Shown here: in pieces, positions 51,701 through 63,679 of the stretch
Layout of the letters: each line of letters starts with the position of its first letter
How positions within the stretch are numbered: position 1 is the stretch's first letter
Assembly: GCA_034620365.1 (NCBI GenBank)
Contig: JAQGEQ010000192.1
Location: 2,537,001-2,601,000, forward strand
Length of the DNA: 64,000 nt
Origin: Pegea sp. RAD2-039
Taxonomy: Eukaryota; Chordata; Thaliacea; Salpida; Salpidae
Direction: 5' to 3'
The notes under the pieces: generated by a model
The model's database searches: none
The model's input: only the letters and a program-made list of their open reading frames with translations
What the model was told of the DNA's origin: nothing
Made by a program: the position numbers and the translations under genes

Positions 51701-54700
51701 AAGAATGGAACAAAAGAGATCTTTATAAAAAGAGCGGAAGTTAAACGAGCAATCAGAAGTTAATCTACAGAGGAGGTCTTTTCATTGACACAAAAATTTC
51801 GCGGTAAAATATTTCCGGCAAATTTCAAATCGATGAAAATATTCAAAAAATTTGTTGAAAATGAAATAAAGAAAATTCGTGACCACTTAAAATGCTACCC
51901 ACCTAAACTTGAAGCTTGTTTCAGTATCTACAGATGTCTGAGATATATAAGCAGTGGTAGGTGAGACTGCAGGATAGATGTTGGTATTCATGAGAGTTGG
52001 TTGACGTGGTTCAGTAGTCCCATCACCATCTCCTACACAGGATTACAATTAGGACTCGAACTTTTTCAGTTTCAATTCTAACCAATCGCTCGTAAGAATC
52101 TAACGATCTCATCTGCTAATATCCATTCTTCTTTATAAAGAGCACGATCAAAGAGTCTTGTTGCATCTTGCCTCGCTTCTGGAAGATGTTCAAGATTTTG
52201 TAAAATGATCAGATAAGATGCTGCTGTCTTCAGTTGATCACTTTGAAGACACTCCTGAGATTATTAAAGATCAGAAGAAGAAGAAGAGATGATGTAGTCA
52301 AACCTCAAACAGCTCTTTCGGACTTCCTACGTAGTTGAAGAGGTACTTCCAGAGAGCAATTTCAGTTTTTCGGGCGCAATGAACCACTGTCATGTGATAC
52401 TCCGGAAACTCGGCAATGAATTTGATCACAGTGGGCAGTAGAGGGTCTGGGATTGGCTCCGAAGCAGTTGCTTCCTCTTCTAGGACTTCATGTAACATCA
52501 ACTCAAGTACATGAGGGAAACAGGACAGGGCACGGCAAGTAGTGGCCAGTTGCAGGGCATGATAGCCCAGATTGCGACGTAACAGTTGACATAGGATCTG
52601 TAAGGATCAGATGAAGATGAAGATCAGATGAAGCTCGAGAAGGGTGAAGATTATATGAAGATCAGAATGAGGATCAAATAAAAGATGAGGATCAAGTGAA
52701 AGATGAAGATCAAGTGAAAGATGAAGATCAAGTAAAAGATGAAGATCAAGTGAAAGATGAGGATCAAGTGAAAGATGAAGATCAAGTAAAAGATGAAGAT
52801 GAAGATCAAGTGAGAGATGAAGATCAAGTGAAAGATGAAGATTAAATTGAGGATCAAGTGAAAGATGAGGATCAAGTAAAAGATGAAGATCAAGTGGAAG
52901 ATGGAGACCAAGTGAGAGATGAAGATCAAGTGAAAGATGAAGATCAAGTGAAAAATGAAGATCAAGTGAAAGATGAAGATCAAGTAAAAGATGAAGATCA
53001 AGTGAAAGATGAGGATCAAGTGAAAGATGAAGATCAAGTAAAAGATGAAGATGAAGATCAAGTGAGAGATGAAGATCAAGTGAAAGATGAAGATTAAATT
53101 GAGGATCAAGTGAAAGATGAGGATCAAGTAAAAGATGAAGATCAAGTGGAAGATGGAGACCAAGTGAGAGATGAAGATCAAGTGAAAGATGAAGATCAAG
53201 TGAAAAATGAAGATCAAGTGAAAGATGAAGATCAAGTGGAAGATGAAGATCAAGTGAGAGATGAAGATCAAGTAAAAGATGAAGATCAAGTGAAAGATGA
53301 AGATCGAGTGAAAGATGAGGATCAAGTAAAAGATGAAGATCAAGTGAAAGATGAAGATCGAGTGAAAACTCTAAAGATGAAATGAAGAAGAAAAACAGAT
53401 CAATGTCAGATACCTGCTGCAGAAAGATCTCGCAATTATGATCAATAGAAGAGTAATGAATGAGACAAGAAGGTGATTGTGAATGAGTGGTGTTAACTTC
53501 GTTCACAATGTTCTGATACTGCCACTGCAAGTGACCTCAAGTCAAATGATGGACAGAAAGGACCACATCCACTTACCCGTTCTGATGTTACACCTAAGAT
53601 GACTGCTTTATCATACATAACAGAGAGAGGGTAGCAAGTGTCCAGGGAAAAAGTAAGAGTAATACGACGTGACGTCAACATTTGCATTTCAAGACCACTA
53701 GATGAGGTTCTGTTGTGATTCTGTTTGTTGCTAGAGTTGATGGACTGTCCACTGGTCCTAGTTGGTGGTTGTGATGGTGGAAAGAGTGGTAACCAGACCC
53801 TGATACCCATACTTCCACAACCAATCCACAACGCGTCCGTCAAGTGGATCTTTTCACTGAAACAAATCGTTGAGGTGGACAGAAAGTGGTCAGGACACTT
53901 GTCCCCACCTTTTCTTGTCTTCAGTGGTCCAGATGTTCTCTACACATGACGCAAGCACAATCGGCGTCGAGAACTTCTTCTGATCTCCTAATGAGTCTTC
54001 CGATAAAGATTGCTGGAAAAGAAGCAGTCGACCTGCAAAGAGTCGGGCGATGATGACGTCATCATGACGTAGACATCGATGACCAACCAGCGACATTGAC
54101 AAGGATTACAGGTGTATCTCGTTGTGCGTTGGTCATGTTGCTAGACATGTGACGTCGCGCTGCGCTGGTTTCCATGTGTAATGACGTCATAGTAACAGAA
54201 ACAACCAGCGTTGGATACAAGACGTAACAACGAAGGTCGATGTCTTGTAGATGATTTAATTGGACGGTGGGGACTTGTCGCCTAGCAACGAGTTTCAAAG
54301 CGTTTCAAAATTGAATTATGTAAGTAAAGGTGAAAGTACGAGAAGGTGTGATTTATAGAAGCGCAATTTTGTCCCTGTGGTTGATGATGATGTAGATGAG
54401 TTTATAAAAGAGTATTTAGCAGAAACAACAGTTGGTTGGGTGGTTTTTGAAGTTTATTTCATCAATATTAGATTTGTTGTTTAAAATACAAACAGATCAG
54501 AAATTAAATAACATTTCTGTTTGTGTTTAAAATATTTTGGTCATTTTCAAATCTTTTAATTTTCTATTTTTATTAATCTCTTTAGCGCCTCTTAGCGGAT
54601 ATTTATTTGAAGATTTAATTATTAGATTAATTTTTTTAACTTCTAAGAGTTTCTTATTTCACATTTATTGAGAAGAAATGAACTTACTGAGATGACGTCT

Positions 54701-57700
54701 CGTTAATAGCAAAAATTTGAATATGACTTCCATAAGTGAACAAAATAACTTTGTTTTGAAAAACATTAATAAGAAGAACCTATCGAAAAAATATCATGAT
54801 TTCTTCTACCTAATAAATGAATTGATGAAGATACCTGTGAAGACACTTTTTGTATACAAGCAAACGAATTTTCCAGATTAGCTTGTCGAGGATAAACACG
54901 AACCTCTTCTTGATTACTAGATAGTGTGAAGCAAGCAACAACCAAAAACTCTTTCCACCAAGTCATACCGCCTGATTTCACAAAATCATTACACAAAAAC
55001 CACTAAATGCTACTTCATTTACCAGTTACAACCATTTCTTTTTCTTGAATTACATTTCCAAATACTTTCCATTTACGAGTAGCTAAACTATAATGAGCTA
55101 GACCAAAATTGCCGGCAATAGCTAAGTACGAGCCAGTATTATCGATCGTACAAAACTAAAAAATGAAACTTCAATTTATCTAATTTATACTTTCAAAACT
55201 TTATAATAAATAATTAAACGTCTTTAAGTGTTCTGATCAATCATTTCAAAGTTTTCACTTCAAGTATTTTCATCGGAAAAATCTTTTTTAAGTTTTTTAT
55301 AATAAAGAATATTTTCAAGTTTCATTAAAACATCCTGGGCCCCTTAGTTCTTGGGCCCCTTGGGTCGAATAATTAATCGAAATATCAACAATTGTGATAA
55401 AAACAGAAGATTTTTACTGTGGATTCAGGGAGCTAGTAATTGTCAAGCAATCTTTGCTAATTGCTGGCTTCGGTTTCGTAGTTTATAATTTGTTAAGTTT
55501 AAAACTAAATTCTTATGTCCAGGTGAAAAGCTACAACTAAAAAATATTTCAAAGATTCATTGTGTTTAGACATCACTAAAAAGTTGTTCACGAAAACGCA
55601 AATTGAAGAAGGTTTAGAAGATGCGATATTCAACAAATAAATAGATAAGAGACTGGTTGTTGGGTTTAAATTATTCATACTTCAACATCTGACTGTTTAA
55701 AAGTTGAATTACACAAATCTAAATGCGACATATTTATCTGAAACTTTAAATCTCAAAAACATCATCTCACCCTAATCGGCCAGTTATTAGGGAGGTAACT
55801 AGATGGGTAAGGGATTACTATCCATTGTTTATTTCCCACTGATGACATGTCAGTAGAATTATCGGTTTTAGTAGTACTTGTGTCTCCATTTGGAATATCA
55901 TAAGAGCTGACTGCGCTTGTAAAATCTAATTGAGGATTAAGATCATGTAAAGATGAAGATCTGCGGAAGAAGATTAAATTGGTGGGTATTTTGATGGTTG
56001 GTAATTACCGTGTTGAAATGTGATAAGCTGAAGAAGAATTAGATAAAGATGATGAATAAGTGGATGATCGTGGAATCATTGAAATGTGTCTGCTTCCATC
56101 TGTTGTTGAGATTGAAATGACTTGTGATCTTTCTCCTATTGATAGATATATGCGATCTTCACTTTGAAGTAAGATGTGACTATGATTGCTCTGCAAGTAA
56201 ACTCAATTTTTAGAACATCGAATTTTCTGAATTTCAACAAAACTTATTTGAAAATCAATCAGATAAAAAAATGTTGAAATTCAAAATTGTAGAAAAAACT
56301 GTAAGTGGTAAAAAGAGAAGAAAGATAACTCGCAGATGTGAGCGATGAAAACGAAGTGGTTAGAAAATAATAATCAATCATCAAGTAACTCGTTTGTTAC
56401 AAATCTGTTGAAACATTTCTACTAAAACTTGAAATTGAAGCATAACATTTCATATATTCACAAACTACATTTTGTAAAATTATTTTAACATACTTTTGAT
56501 TACATCACTTTTCAATGATAGAAATACATACCATGCATGGGTTTATCGTCAGTGAGCTTTTCAGGAAAGGAAGTATTAACAAAGATGTTGATTTGTCACA
56601 TGTTTCATCTGTTAAACTATCACGATCTTCACAACTTTCATCAGATAGAAGCCACAAATTATAGCCCTCAACACCCCAACACTAGAAAAAAAAAACATTT
56701 GAAATACTTACTGTAAAAAAGGTAAAATGATATCAGCAGTCAGAGGTCTTAGAAGATAAAGGAACCTCATAGTGATATGAAACCCTCTTCCTCTAGATGC
56801 GGCTATAAATCCACTTTCCTAACTTACCGGTCTTCAAGTTAGGACTCCAACTTTTTTGTGCCCAGGGACCTTTCCACTATATTACAACACCCAACGTTTT
56901 CACTCCGTTTCTATTATTCGCCCAACTAGCCACTTTCGGGGTGTTTGCTTTTTGGGGTCCGCTACTACTAAGCCCATACTTACTTCTACTACTGTCAGAT
57001 TTATAACCGTTTCTATATTCTCTTTCTTATTGTAAGCTACAATATCTGGCTTTGTGAAGTTTTCGTCAGTTAGAATATGAGGTTTTATGGTGACCTCGTA
57101 CCAAAGTATGTTAGACATCTTTGTGACGGTGTTGTGACGGAAGGTTTGATGGTTTCATACCCACAAAATGTAAACAAGCGAATTGAATTTAAAATCATAA
57201 TAAAAAAATGTTTAAATTAGAAGCAAGATGAGAAATACTTTGAAAGTAGCAGTAAACTAACCATCGATGTAAACACTTCACTACATAGACGGTGTTTGTT
57301 GGTAGAAATAGGCTGGTCTGAAGGAATGGTACAGTAAAGACAAGCTCCAAACACACTCCATATTGAAAGACCTCCTTTGTTCCAAGATAAAGCCAAAGCA
57401 CAACCATCACTTGACCAGTTGATTTTTAGAACAGAACCTAAAGACAAAAAACTATCTTTAAAATATTTGATTTAATGATAAAAAAAGATAATTTTTTGGC
57501 TGGGCTTTTATACTGAAGTAGTAGATGGAAGGAAGTTGACAATCCTTCCTGTCTGCGTATGACCTTTAATGATAGTTGAAGGGTGGCGTTTAGATCTGAT
57601 GTTTACGGCTTAGTGATTTCAAGAACAACAATTGCTACCTGGGTTTTACTCCCATTAACTTTGTTTTTTTTTAGAGAAAACCACAAAGTAGTTGCTTTAT

Positions 57701-60103
57701 TTACTTATGGTTGGGGAAGATACTTTTCGCGCTCTATAAGTGGCGTTATTTAACGCAGTATAGCGTATCTTGAACTTTGAGGTAACATTTGAATCAACTC
57801 GTGCAAATTCATTAGAAATCAAAGTACACTTACCAACATATTTGTGAAGAGTTGGATAATTAGTTGGTGATAAAGCTATTGTATGTGATAATAATAAAGA
57901 TCCTCTGATATCATCTATCATGTATATACAACACTCACCCCTACAAAATACATCACAAAATAATCTTTATAACTTAGAATGATGAGAAAAGTGTTTTCTA
58001 TTAGATTAGATTTTCAGCTACTTGATGAAACTCAATTAGTTTTGAAAAATTTTATGAAATTTGAAACATTTATTGAAATTTAATTTTCTGTTTTCATTTT
58101 TTTAAATAATGAGATTGTACTTATCAGGATAAAGTGGTTCTTGTTCACTAGAGATTAGAAATTCAAATTTTTCTATTTCAAATACTCTAAGAATTAGTTG
58201 AAAAAATTTAAGATTTCCAAAATTGGAACAATAGCTTTATTATCTAAAGTAAGAATTGAAAATGCGAAATTACTTGGAGTTTCCAAAACACAAAAGTCGA
58301 TATTTATTATTTACAGTTGTGCAAGTAGCATCATTAATGCCAGGTGCCCATAACCCCTTTGCACTCCATGCATTTCTAGGATTAGAAGCTGCTAGATCTT
58401 GACTAGAATCAACTAAATCGTTAAAAACTATTCGAGCAGCTCTTCCGTCGTTTAAAACAACTGAAAGCCCGTCCAAAAATGGACTAAAAACCGCATCTTT
58501 TACAAAAATGCTTTTTTTCTGTAGCATAGTACCTACAAAAATTGTTCAAATAAATTCGCGTTTTTATAGCAGCAAATTAACATTCTTTTCAAATAAAAAA
58601 GAGAAATTTACCCGCCAGATGCATATCCACAGAAAACGGAATATCTGAAACTGATAAATCTTCAACTCGATTTAATGGGGTCTCCCATAAAAGTAACTTC
58701 AGTTTACCATTGTCTTGAGCAATTAAAAGTTTATCATGCATGGCTGACAGGCTGTCAAAATCGAATTGAAGAGTAGATGGATTAGTTTTTAGTGAAAGTT
58801 GCTTACCATGTGATAGTAGCTCCACAAGACATATTCATAATAAGAGATAAACGTAAAGCTGGAATAGAATCACTACTATCTCCTTGATGAGCAGACGCTT
58901 GGTGATATTTGTACAAAATTAAGCCTCTTTCACCAGCAACATCTTGTTCAAGTTGATAGATCAATAAATGGCCTTTATCAGTCTATCAAAGAAATAATTT
59001 CATCTAATTTAATAATGAATTTCAAATAATTACAAAATTAGAAAGGAAATTTTGTTAAGAAATTAGAGTAACATGGAAAAGTGTGGGACTTGAAAGTGAT
59101 AAATTTGAAAGAGTTTAAAGAGCTGATGATCATAGAGGAAAGTTCATGAATAATTAATAAAGAAAGATAAGAAAAAAAATAAAGAAAACGCTGAGAATTG
59201 TTGTCAGAATACAGAAAGCAAGTTTATAAACCTGTAAGAATCTTAAAACTTACTGAAACTGCGAGCATACTACTGTCTTGCCTCCATTCAGCCTGAACAT
59301 TTGATCCTGACTCATTTAATGATGCAATACTTCTTTGATAGCAAGTAATTTCCACACACGGCTATAATTTAAAAAATAAAGTTTAAGAACACAAAAGAAT
59401 TGTAGAAAATAGTTTAATGGGATTTATAAGTCATAACTTATTTCTTTGATTCTATAAAACTTTTCAATCATGAATGAAAACTTTCAGAAATACATTTTGA
59501 TAATTATTTGATTATTTTTAATAGAAAGTTTATTTAAGAAGAACATTTCAAAACATACCCTTAAGATACTATTATATGATTAGAAAAACAAACACAAATT
59601 AGCTTAATTAAAAACATTCAACCTTATAAACTTGATTAATAGATTTTAGTGTCTAAAAAACACAAACTAAGGAGCTAGTTTTTATTAGTCACCATAATGT
59701 CCAATTATATTATTGTATAAGTATAAAATCTGTCTTTAAATCTTTATAGATAAAATCTAAAAGTTTATAATGAAGCAATGAGAAAAAAACATTTATATTT
59801 ATCGCCTTTTGATTAAAATGTAGAATAAAATTATAATGATAAAAGATGAAAAATGTTTAACTTGTTGAAACACATAAAATATAATTTTTAAAAATCAATA
59901 AAGATATTTAAAGAAGACAAATAAAAAGAGAATCACAAAAATGCAGTTATTTAAAAACATACCTTACAATGCCAAATGCTGATTGTAGCTTGTGTGACTA
60001 CTGCAAATAACATATTATACCTATTTGTGGTGATACACATAAGATTATATTTTGATGTTTGATGAATTGATAAATTCCTAACCCATCCTATTGGAAAATA
60101 CAT
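48748..60103 (-). CDS. RIC1: RIC1, subunit of the Rab6/Ypt6 guanine-nucleotide exchange factor, complete, 31 exons
   Basis: Exons in coding order: 60103-59963, 59361-59254, 58982-58807, 58751-58612, 58532-58274, 57940-57834, 57437-57262, 56681-56532, 56190-56009, 55960-55771, 55155-55023, 54971-54835, 54779-54688, 54281-54088, 54032-53909, 53856-53577, 53524-53414, 52597-52304, 52254-52083, 52032-51903, 51595-51448, 51395-51328, 51274-51187, 51138-51029, 50975-50848, 50201-50124, 49889-49655, 49606-49400, 49345-49228, 49150-49046, 48963-48748. Phases agree throughout; the product is about 1598 residues (human about 1423). It opens MYFPIGW like the family. A WD40-like N-terminal half follows ([39 protein letters not shown]), then VENIWTT and IRVWLPLFP. 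The RIC1 domain is near residues 860-1055, with HEVLEEEA...[22 protein letters not shown] and [14 protein letters not shown] helical [18 protein letters not shown] block and an acidic tail close it. RIC1 with RGP1 activates Rab6 at the Golgi. The donor of exon 25 (50848) and the small exon 26 are the weakest parts. Confidence 0.94.
49164..49227. repeat. About 21-bp tandem repeat in RIC1 intron 29
   Basis: The 77-nt intron between exons 29 and 30 consists almost wholly of about three imperfect copies of CAATCAGCAACCATCAACAAC, running up to the splice donor of exon 29 on the minus strand. Confidence 0.75.
52620..53375. repeat. 18-bp minisatellite with a 252-bp higher-order repeat, in RIC1 intron 17
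   Basis: About 40 imperfect copies of GATCAAGTGAAAGATGAA (plus-strand sense) fill most of the 816-nt intron between RIC1 exons 17 and 18. Variants recur in the same order: a block with a GATTAAATTGAG unit, a GGAGACC variant and a GAAAAATGAA variant occurs at about 52841 and again at about 53093, an offset of 252 nt or 14 units. The units are multiples of 3, so long open frames arise on both strands. The plus strand reads as (DQVKDE)n and the minus strand as Leu/His/Phe/Ile repeats. Both are by-products: the flanking RIC1 exons join cleanly across the array. The minus (transcribed) strand is pyrimidine-rich and leads directly into the exon 18 acceptor. Confidence 0.92.
55156..55770 (-). other. 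RIC1 intron 10 with a GC-rich duplicated decamer
   Basis: The 615-nt intron is A+T-rich except for a short patch at about 55333-55375 with two copies of TGGGCCCCTT (55336-55345 and 55352-55361). No coding content or complete mobile element is seen; it may be a transposon end. Confidence 0.4.
56900..57118 (-). pseudogene. Retroelement restriction-like endonuclease fragment in RIC1 intron 7
   Basis: A 72-codon minus-strand open frame reads [27 protein letters not shown] and then a hydrophobic segment with VINLTVVEV. The order (W near the start, then R/KPDIV, a charged loop, then a beta-strand) matches the C-terminal PD-(D/E)XK endonuclease region that follows the reverse transcriptase in R2/NeSL-type non-LTR elements. 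No reverse transcriptase is present around it, so it is an isolated fragment. It lies on the same strand as RIC1 inside the intron 57261-56682 and is not part of the RIC1 protein, whose exons 7 and 8 join in frame across it. Confidence 0.6.
57438..57833 (-). other. RIC1 intron 6 containing a GC-richer foreign-looking patch
   Basis: Between exons 6 and 7, about 57500-57660 is less A+T-rich than the surrounding intron and contains no open frame worth assigning. It has the texture of a degenerate mobile element but no motif identifies it. Confidence 0.3.
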
Positions 60104-61400
60104 CTTTTTCTTCTATAAGTACCTTACTAAAAATTCTTCAGTTACAACTAAACACAATTAAGATTTAAATAAAACTTTGCTAAAAAAGAAAGATAAATTT
60201 TATATAGAAATAAGTATTTTAGAATTTAATTAATTAGTTTATATCACCTTCACAAAATTTAATGCATAACACTTATATATATTCAAAAATTTTTAACTTG
60301 ATAACTCTAAAATTATTCTTTTAGATATTATTGAAGCTTATATCAAATAAAGCTTAACATAATATCATTAAAAAATAAGTTAATTTTATTAACATTTCTA
60401 AACATTATTCCAAAATTGTTTTAGTAACCTAGATGAATAAAGCAAAATTGATAAATTAAACTTTGCCAAAAATAACTTGTAGTAATTTAAAAACTAGATT
60501 TTCTGCTCAAAACATTAAGCAAAAAGTTAAATAAAAACAATAAATATTTAAAAACATTAAAATCTGTTTTGATAAGCTTTAATATGAAGGTTATGTCAAA
60601 TATAAATATATCAAACCAAAGTAAACCAATGTTGAAACAGTAAATATAAGATTTGTTTACAACTTAGATATAAATAATCTTGTACATAGAGTATAAGAAA
60701 ATATTTGCACCAAAATAATAGTTTGAAAATAAATGACTTTAACAATAAAATTTAAAACTCATAGAACAAAAAAAAAACAAAGAAACATCGAAATCTAAAA
60801 CTACTTCTCAAGTTTATTATTTGTAATACAAACTTTAAAATTAAATAATAAAGATTAAAGAACAATACAAACTATTACTAAAATTCACTAAAACATTGAC
60901 CAGAAAAAAAAACTTATACTTCATAACTTGTTGTCTATGGATTAGTATGAGTTAATAAAACTTACCTAAAAATATTATATTTTTTGATGTAAAAAATTGC
61001 CTAAATCTTTTTGTAAATAGGCTTTGATTTGTTCTTTAAGATTGAGTCGTTAAAAATATATTTTTTTAGAATCAGACTCATATTAATTGACTGAAAAAAA
61101 TAATAAAAAAATCTTCAAATTAATAAGGAATCGAAAATTTTATAAAAGAAAATAACTATTCATATAAATAATCAGGATATAAACATAACTTAAAATAATT
61201 ATGAAACTTACACGTTGATTATTACATTATTGTTTATTAAATAAAGAATTACAAAAATGTCTTTTGGCAAATATGCAACATCAGAATAATACTTTTATCA
61301 ACACTTTTAGATTATCTACAAAATGTTTGAGCTTTTAAATGAATGCAAAAGTGATCAATAAATAAATAAACTTTAGTTAAATTGATAATATTTTATTTGA
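60104..61400. other. Presumed 5' flank of RIC1, no gene seen
   Basis: Very A+T-rich DNA upstream of the RIC1 start codon with dense stops in all frames. The promoter should lie here, but no core element is recognisable. Confidence 0.4.
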
Positions 61401-61868
61401 ATAGGGGCTATAAGTATTCAAATATCAATTTTTGTAATTTAATTTTTTTGTGTGTGAAATGAATCCATTAAAGAAAAATGCCACTGTAGCTGTAACTTGT
61501 GGTGTATGCTCAGGTTAAATTAATAAAAAGAATTTATCAGAAGTACAGTTCATGTACTTAAAGAATGTTGAAGATATTTCAAAAGTGCAATGACAAAAGA
61601 AGTTTTTGACCTTTTTATGGAACGTAAGTGATGCCAAAAAAAATACATTGGTTTCTCACATGTTTGTGCAAAGACTCTGAAATTATCATTTGACCAAGTG
61701 GAAGTACTTATGTTTCATCAAGCAACAAGATTCATACTGAGATCAAAAACATTATTAAAAGTATCTACATTCTTAAGAAAGAATTGATACATTAGATCCA
61801 AGCTGAAAAGCTTTCATTTGCTGATATGACCGAAAAATCTTTGAAGATCTAAATTGAACAAGTTAATC
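61401..61868 (+). other. Possible degenerate coding sequence, unassigned
   Basis: The plus strand reads as short open blocks in changing frames (for example MTKEVFDLFMER near 61590 and KTLKLSFDQVEVLMFHQATRF near 61680) separated by stops. Composition is more protein-like than the flanks, which suggests a dead gene or transposase. No family was recognised. Confidence 0.25.
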
Positions 61869-61869
61869 A

Positions 61870-61965
61870 AATTTTATAAATAATAAAATAATAATGACCT
61901 ACTTCGGCCGAGGGCAGCCATCCTAGTGGTGCTCAAAAGGTGTTGTTAAAAACAAAACACAGTAA
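61870..61965 (-). mobile_element. Possible LINE 3' terminus
   Basis: On the minus strand a GC-rich stretch (GCTGCCCTCGGCCGAAGTAGG) runs straight into a TTATTATTTTATTATTT-like simple tail. This structure is seen at the 3' ends of CR1/L2-type LINEs. No reverse transcriptase motif was found upstream on that strand, so the call rests on end structure only. Confidence 0.35.
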
Positions 61966-62079
61966 AATGCAATATAACTAAGAAGTGCTTAGCGTTTCTT
62001 TCTTTTCTTTAATGTTTTTTCTTCTCTACCCTTCAAGTTATTTGCAGTGTATAGAGCGCTATTAGAATCGATCTGATGT

Positions 62080-63100
62080 GGTATCTTGCCAATTAATATG
62101 AAGAGATTTTATATCACGCTTGCGTTAATATCAGTGTAGGCCGAGATCAACTGCCGCATCGTTAAACATCACCTCAAATTGGAATCCAAAGCTGAAGATT
62201 CTGCAAGGAACTCGAAACCTATCAACGTATGTATCTTCAATATCTTCTAGTATAAAACAGATAAACCAGCCCATAGTAAAATATTCCCAAGGTCAGTGGA
62301 GGACAATGCTTTGCTGAAGAAAGACGACGTCCAGGTGTTTTACCGATTTAGCTAATCTACTTGATTATAATCTTCCTAATAGTTTTTCAATCAAAACTAC
62401 ACTGCTTAACAACTTTAACCAAACCCAGTGAATTATCTTTTAAAAAGAGTAAACTCTTCCCGACTCCATCACAAGATCAAAATCTATCACATCTTTTGAA
62501 GTTTTGTTGAAAAGCAAAATTTATGTAGTTTACTTAATAAGTGATGTATAACACTGGCAGCAGTTACTTCAATTTATTCTTTATTTTGTCACTTTAAATT
62601 TTTGATCTATAATTTACGTCTTACCTATGCATCTACTGTTTTCTCTGTATTAACCTTAAATTGTGATACGTAAGACCTTTCAATTGCTTCTTTAATCATA
62701 GTACTTGGTTTTTGTTCGCTGTTAGGTCTGTTGAATTTCAATTCCCAGCCACGCGTCGAATGAATAAATATCTTGGTTGCGTATACTTAAATATAAAGAC
62801 TCTTCCAAAGACAAGGACGTTTGATTTTTCAAAGATCTCTAAGCAACAGATCGTTTGAAATCCGCCCGTCTCTAATCCAACATATATGACAAAACCAGCA
62901 ACGCCTACCCAAAACGCCCTGTACATTTGTTGTCAGGCCTGTACTTTTTAAGACTTTCTCGCTTAACCCGATTTATCTCCAGGGTTTGGAATGATCCAAA
63001 ATAATCTATTAAACCTAAGACTGCCATGTACATAGCCTTCGTCTGCAGCATGCTATCGTTCACCAGCAAAACTCTGTCAAAGGCTAACGAAAATACAGTT
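62080..63100 (-). other. GC-richer, coding-like but broken segment, unassigned
   Basis: On the minus strand this segment yields open blocks in more than one frame, such as FAFDRVLLVNDSMLQTKAMY near 63080-63020 and the 62-codon frame at 62738-62926. Base composition differs clearly from the flanking A+T-rich DNA. The blocks do not join into one frame and no splice pattern is evident, so it is probably a decayed gene or mobile element. No family was recognised. Confidence 0.35.
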
Positions 63101-63475
63101 GATATTTTCTTCTTCCTTTATCGTATAATACATAAGGATATTAAAATTGAACTTGTAATGGATTAAAAATATTTTTGATTAAACTTTCTTAGGATTAAAA
63201 ACAAAACCTTCTTTATAACTTCATAAAGAATCAAACCCACAAAAACAATTTTCTCTTGTATTTGATTTTATCAAACAATAGAAGCTCAAAAGAAAATTCA
63301 ACTGAACATTTGATCAAACCACTATTCTAAATTAAATGCTCATTGGAAACTTATTGAAGGTGTTTCGAAGCATGAAAATAATATATAGAAGACATGAAGT
63401 AAAAGAAGTATGTAAGATAAACCGAGAAAAAGCGACAGAAAGACGATAAAAAGAAAGAGTCAGTTTAATTTTCTT

Positions 63476-63664
63476 TCAATAACCACGTTTATACATACAA
63501 CGCACATACTTTCTACCAGCCGCATTTTCTACAGGTGTGTGGTTAAGATTCGGTGATCGTAGAGCCTTTCTCTTACTCTTTTTTGATTTAACGTCGGCTC
63601 TGACTTTGTTAACAAGAGATGATGTAATAATTATGTCCTCTACACTTTTAGTGCTTACAATCAT
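63476..63664 (-). CDS. Small basic ORF, unknown
   Basis: A 62-codon minus-strand frame starts with ATG shortly downstream of the tRNA-Asp-like sequence. It is rich in Lys and Arg (KSKKSKRKALR) and ends in a Cys/Tyr/Arg-containing tail (GRKYVRCMYKRGY). It has no signal peptide, membrane segment or recognised domain. Its composition is less A+T-driven than most chance frames here. It could be a terminal exon, a retroelement remnant or chance; the call is weak. Confidence 0.2.
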   Translation of the reverse strand: MIVSTKSVEDIIITSSLVNKVRADVKSKKSKRKALRSPNLNHTPVENAAGRKYVRCMYKRGY

Positions 63665-63679
63665 TTAAAACAAAAATTT

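Noticed and set aside
52607-53530. 307-codon minus-strand and several plus-strand long open frames in the 52.6-53.5 kb region
   Set aside because: Except for the first 37 codons of the minus frame (RIC1 exon 17), they are translations of the 18-bp tandem repeat, whose length is a multiple of three. RIC1 exons 17 and 18 join in frame across it.
54766-54996. RIC1 exon 12 read through to a stop as a separate protein
   Set aside because: A 55-nt intron (54780-54834) with a good pyrimidine-rich acceptor restores the conserved [18 protein letters not shown] block, so the read-through stop is intronic.
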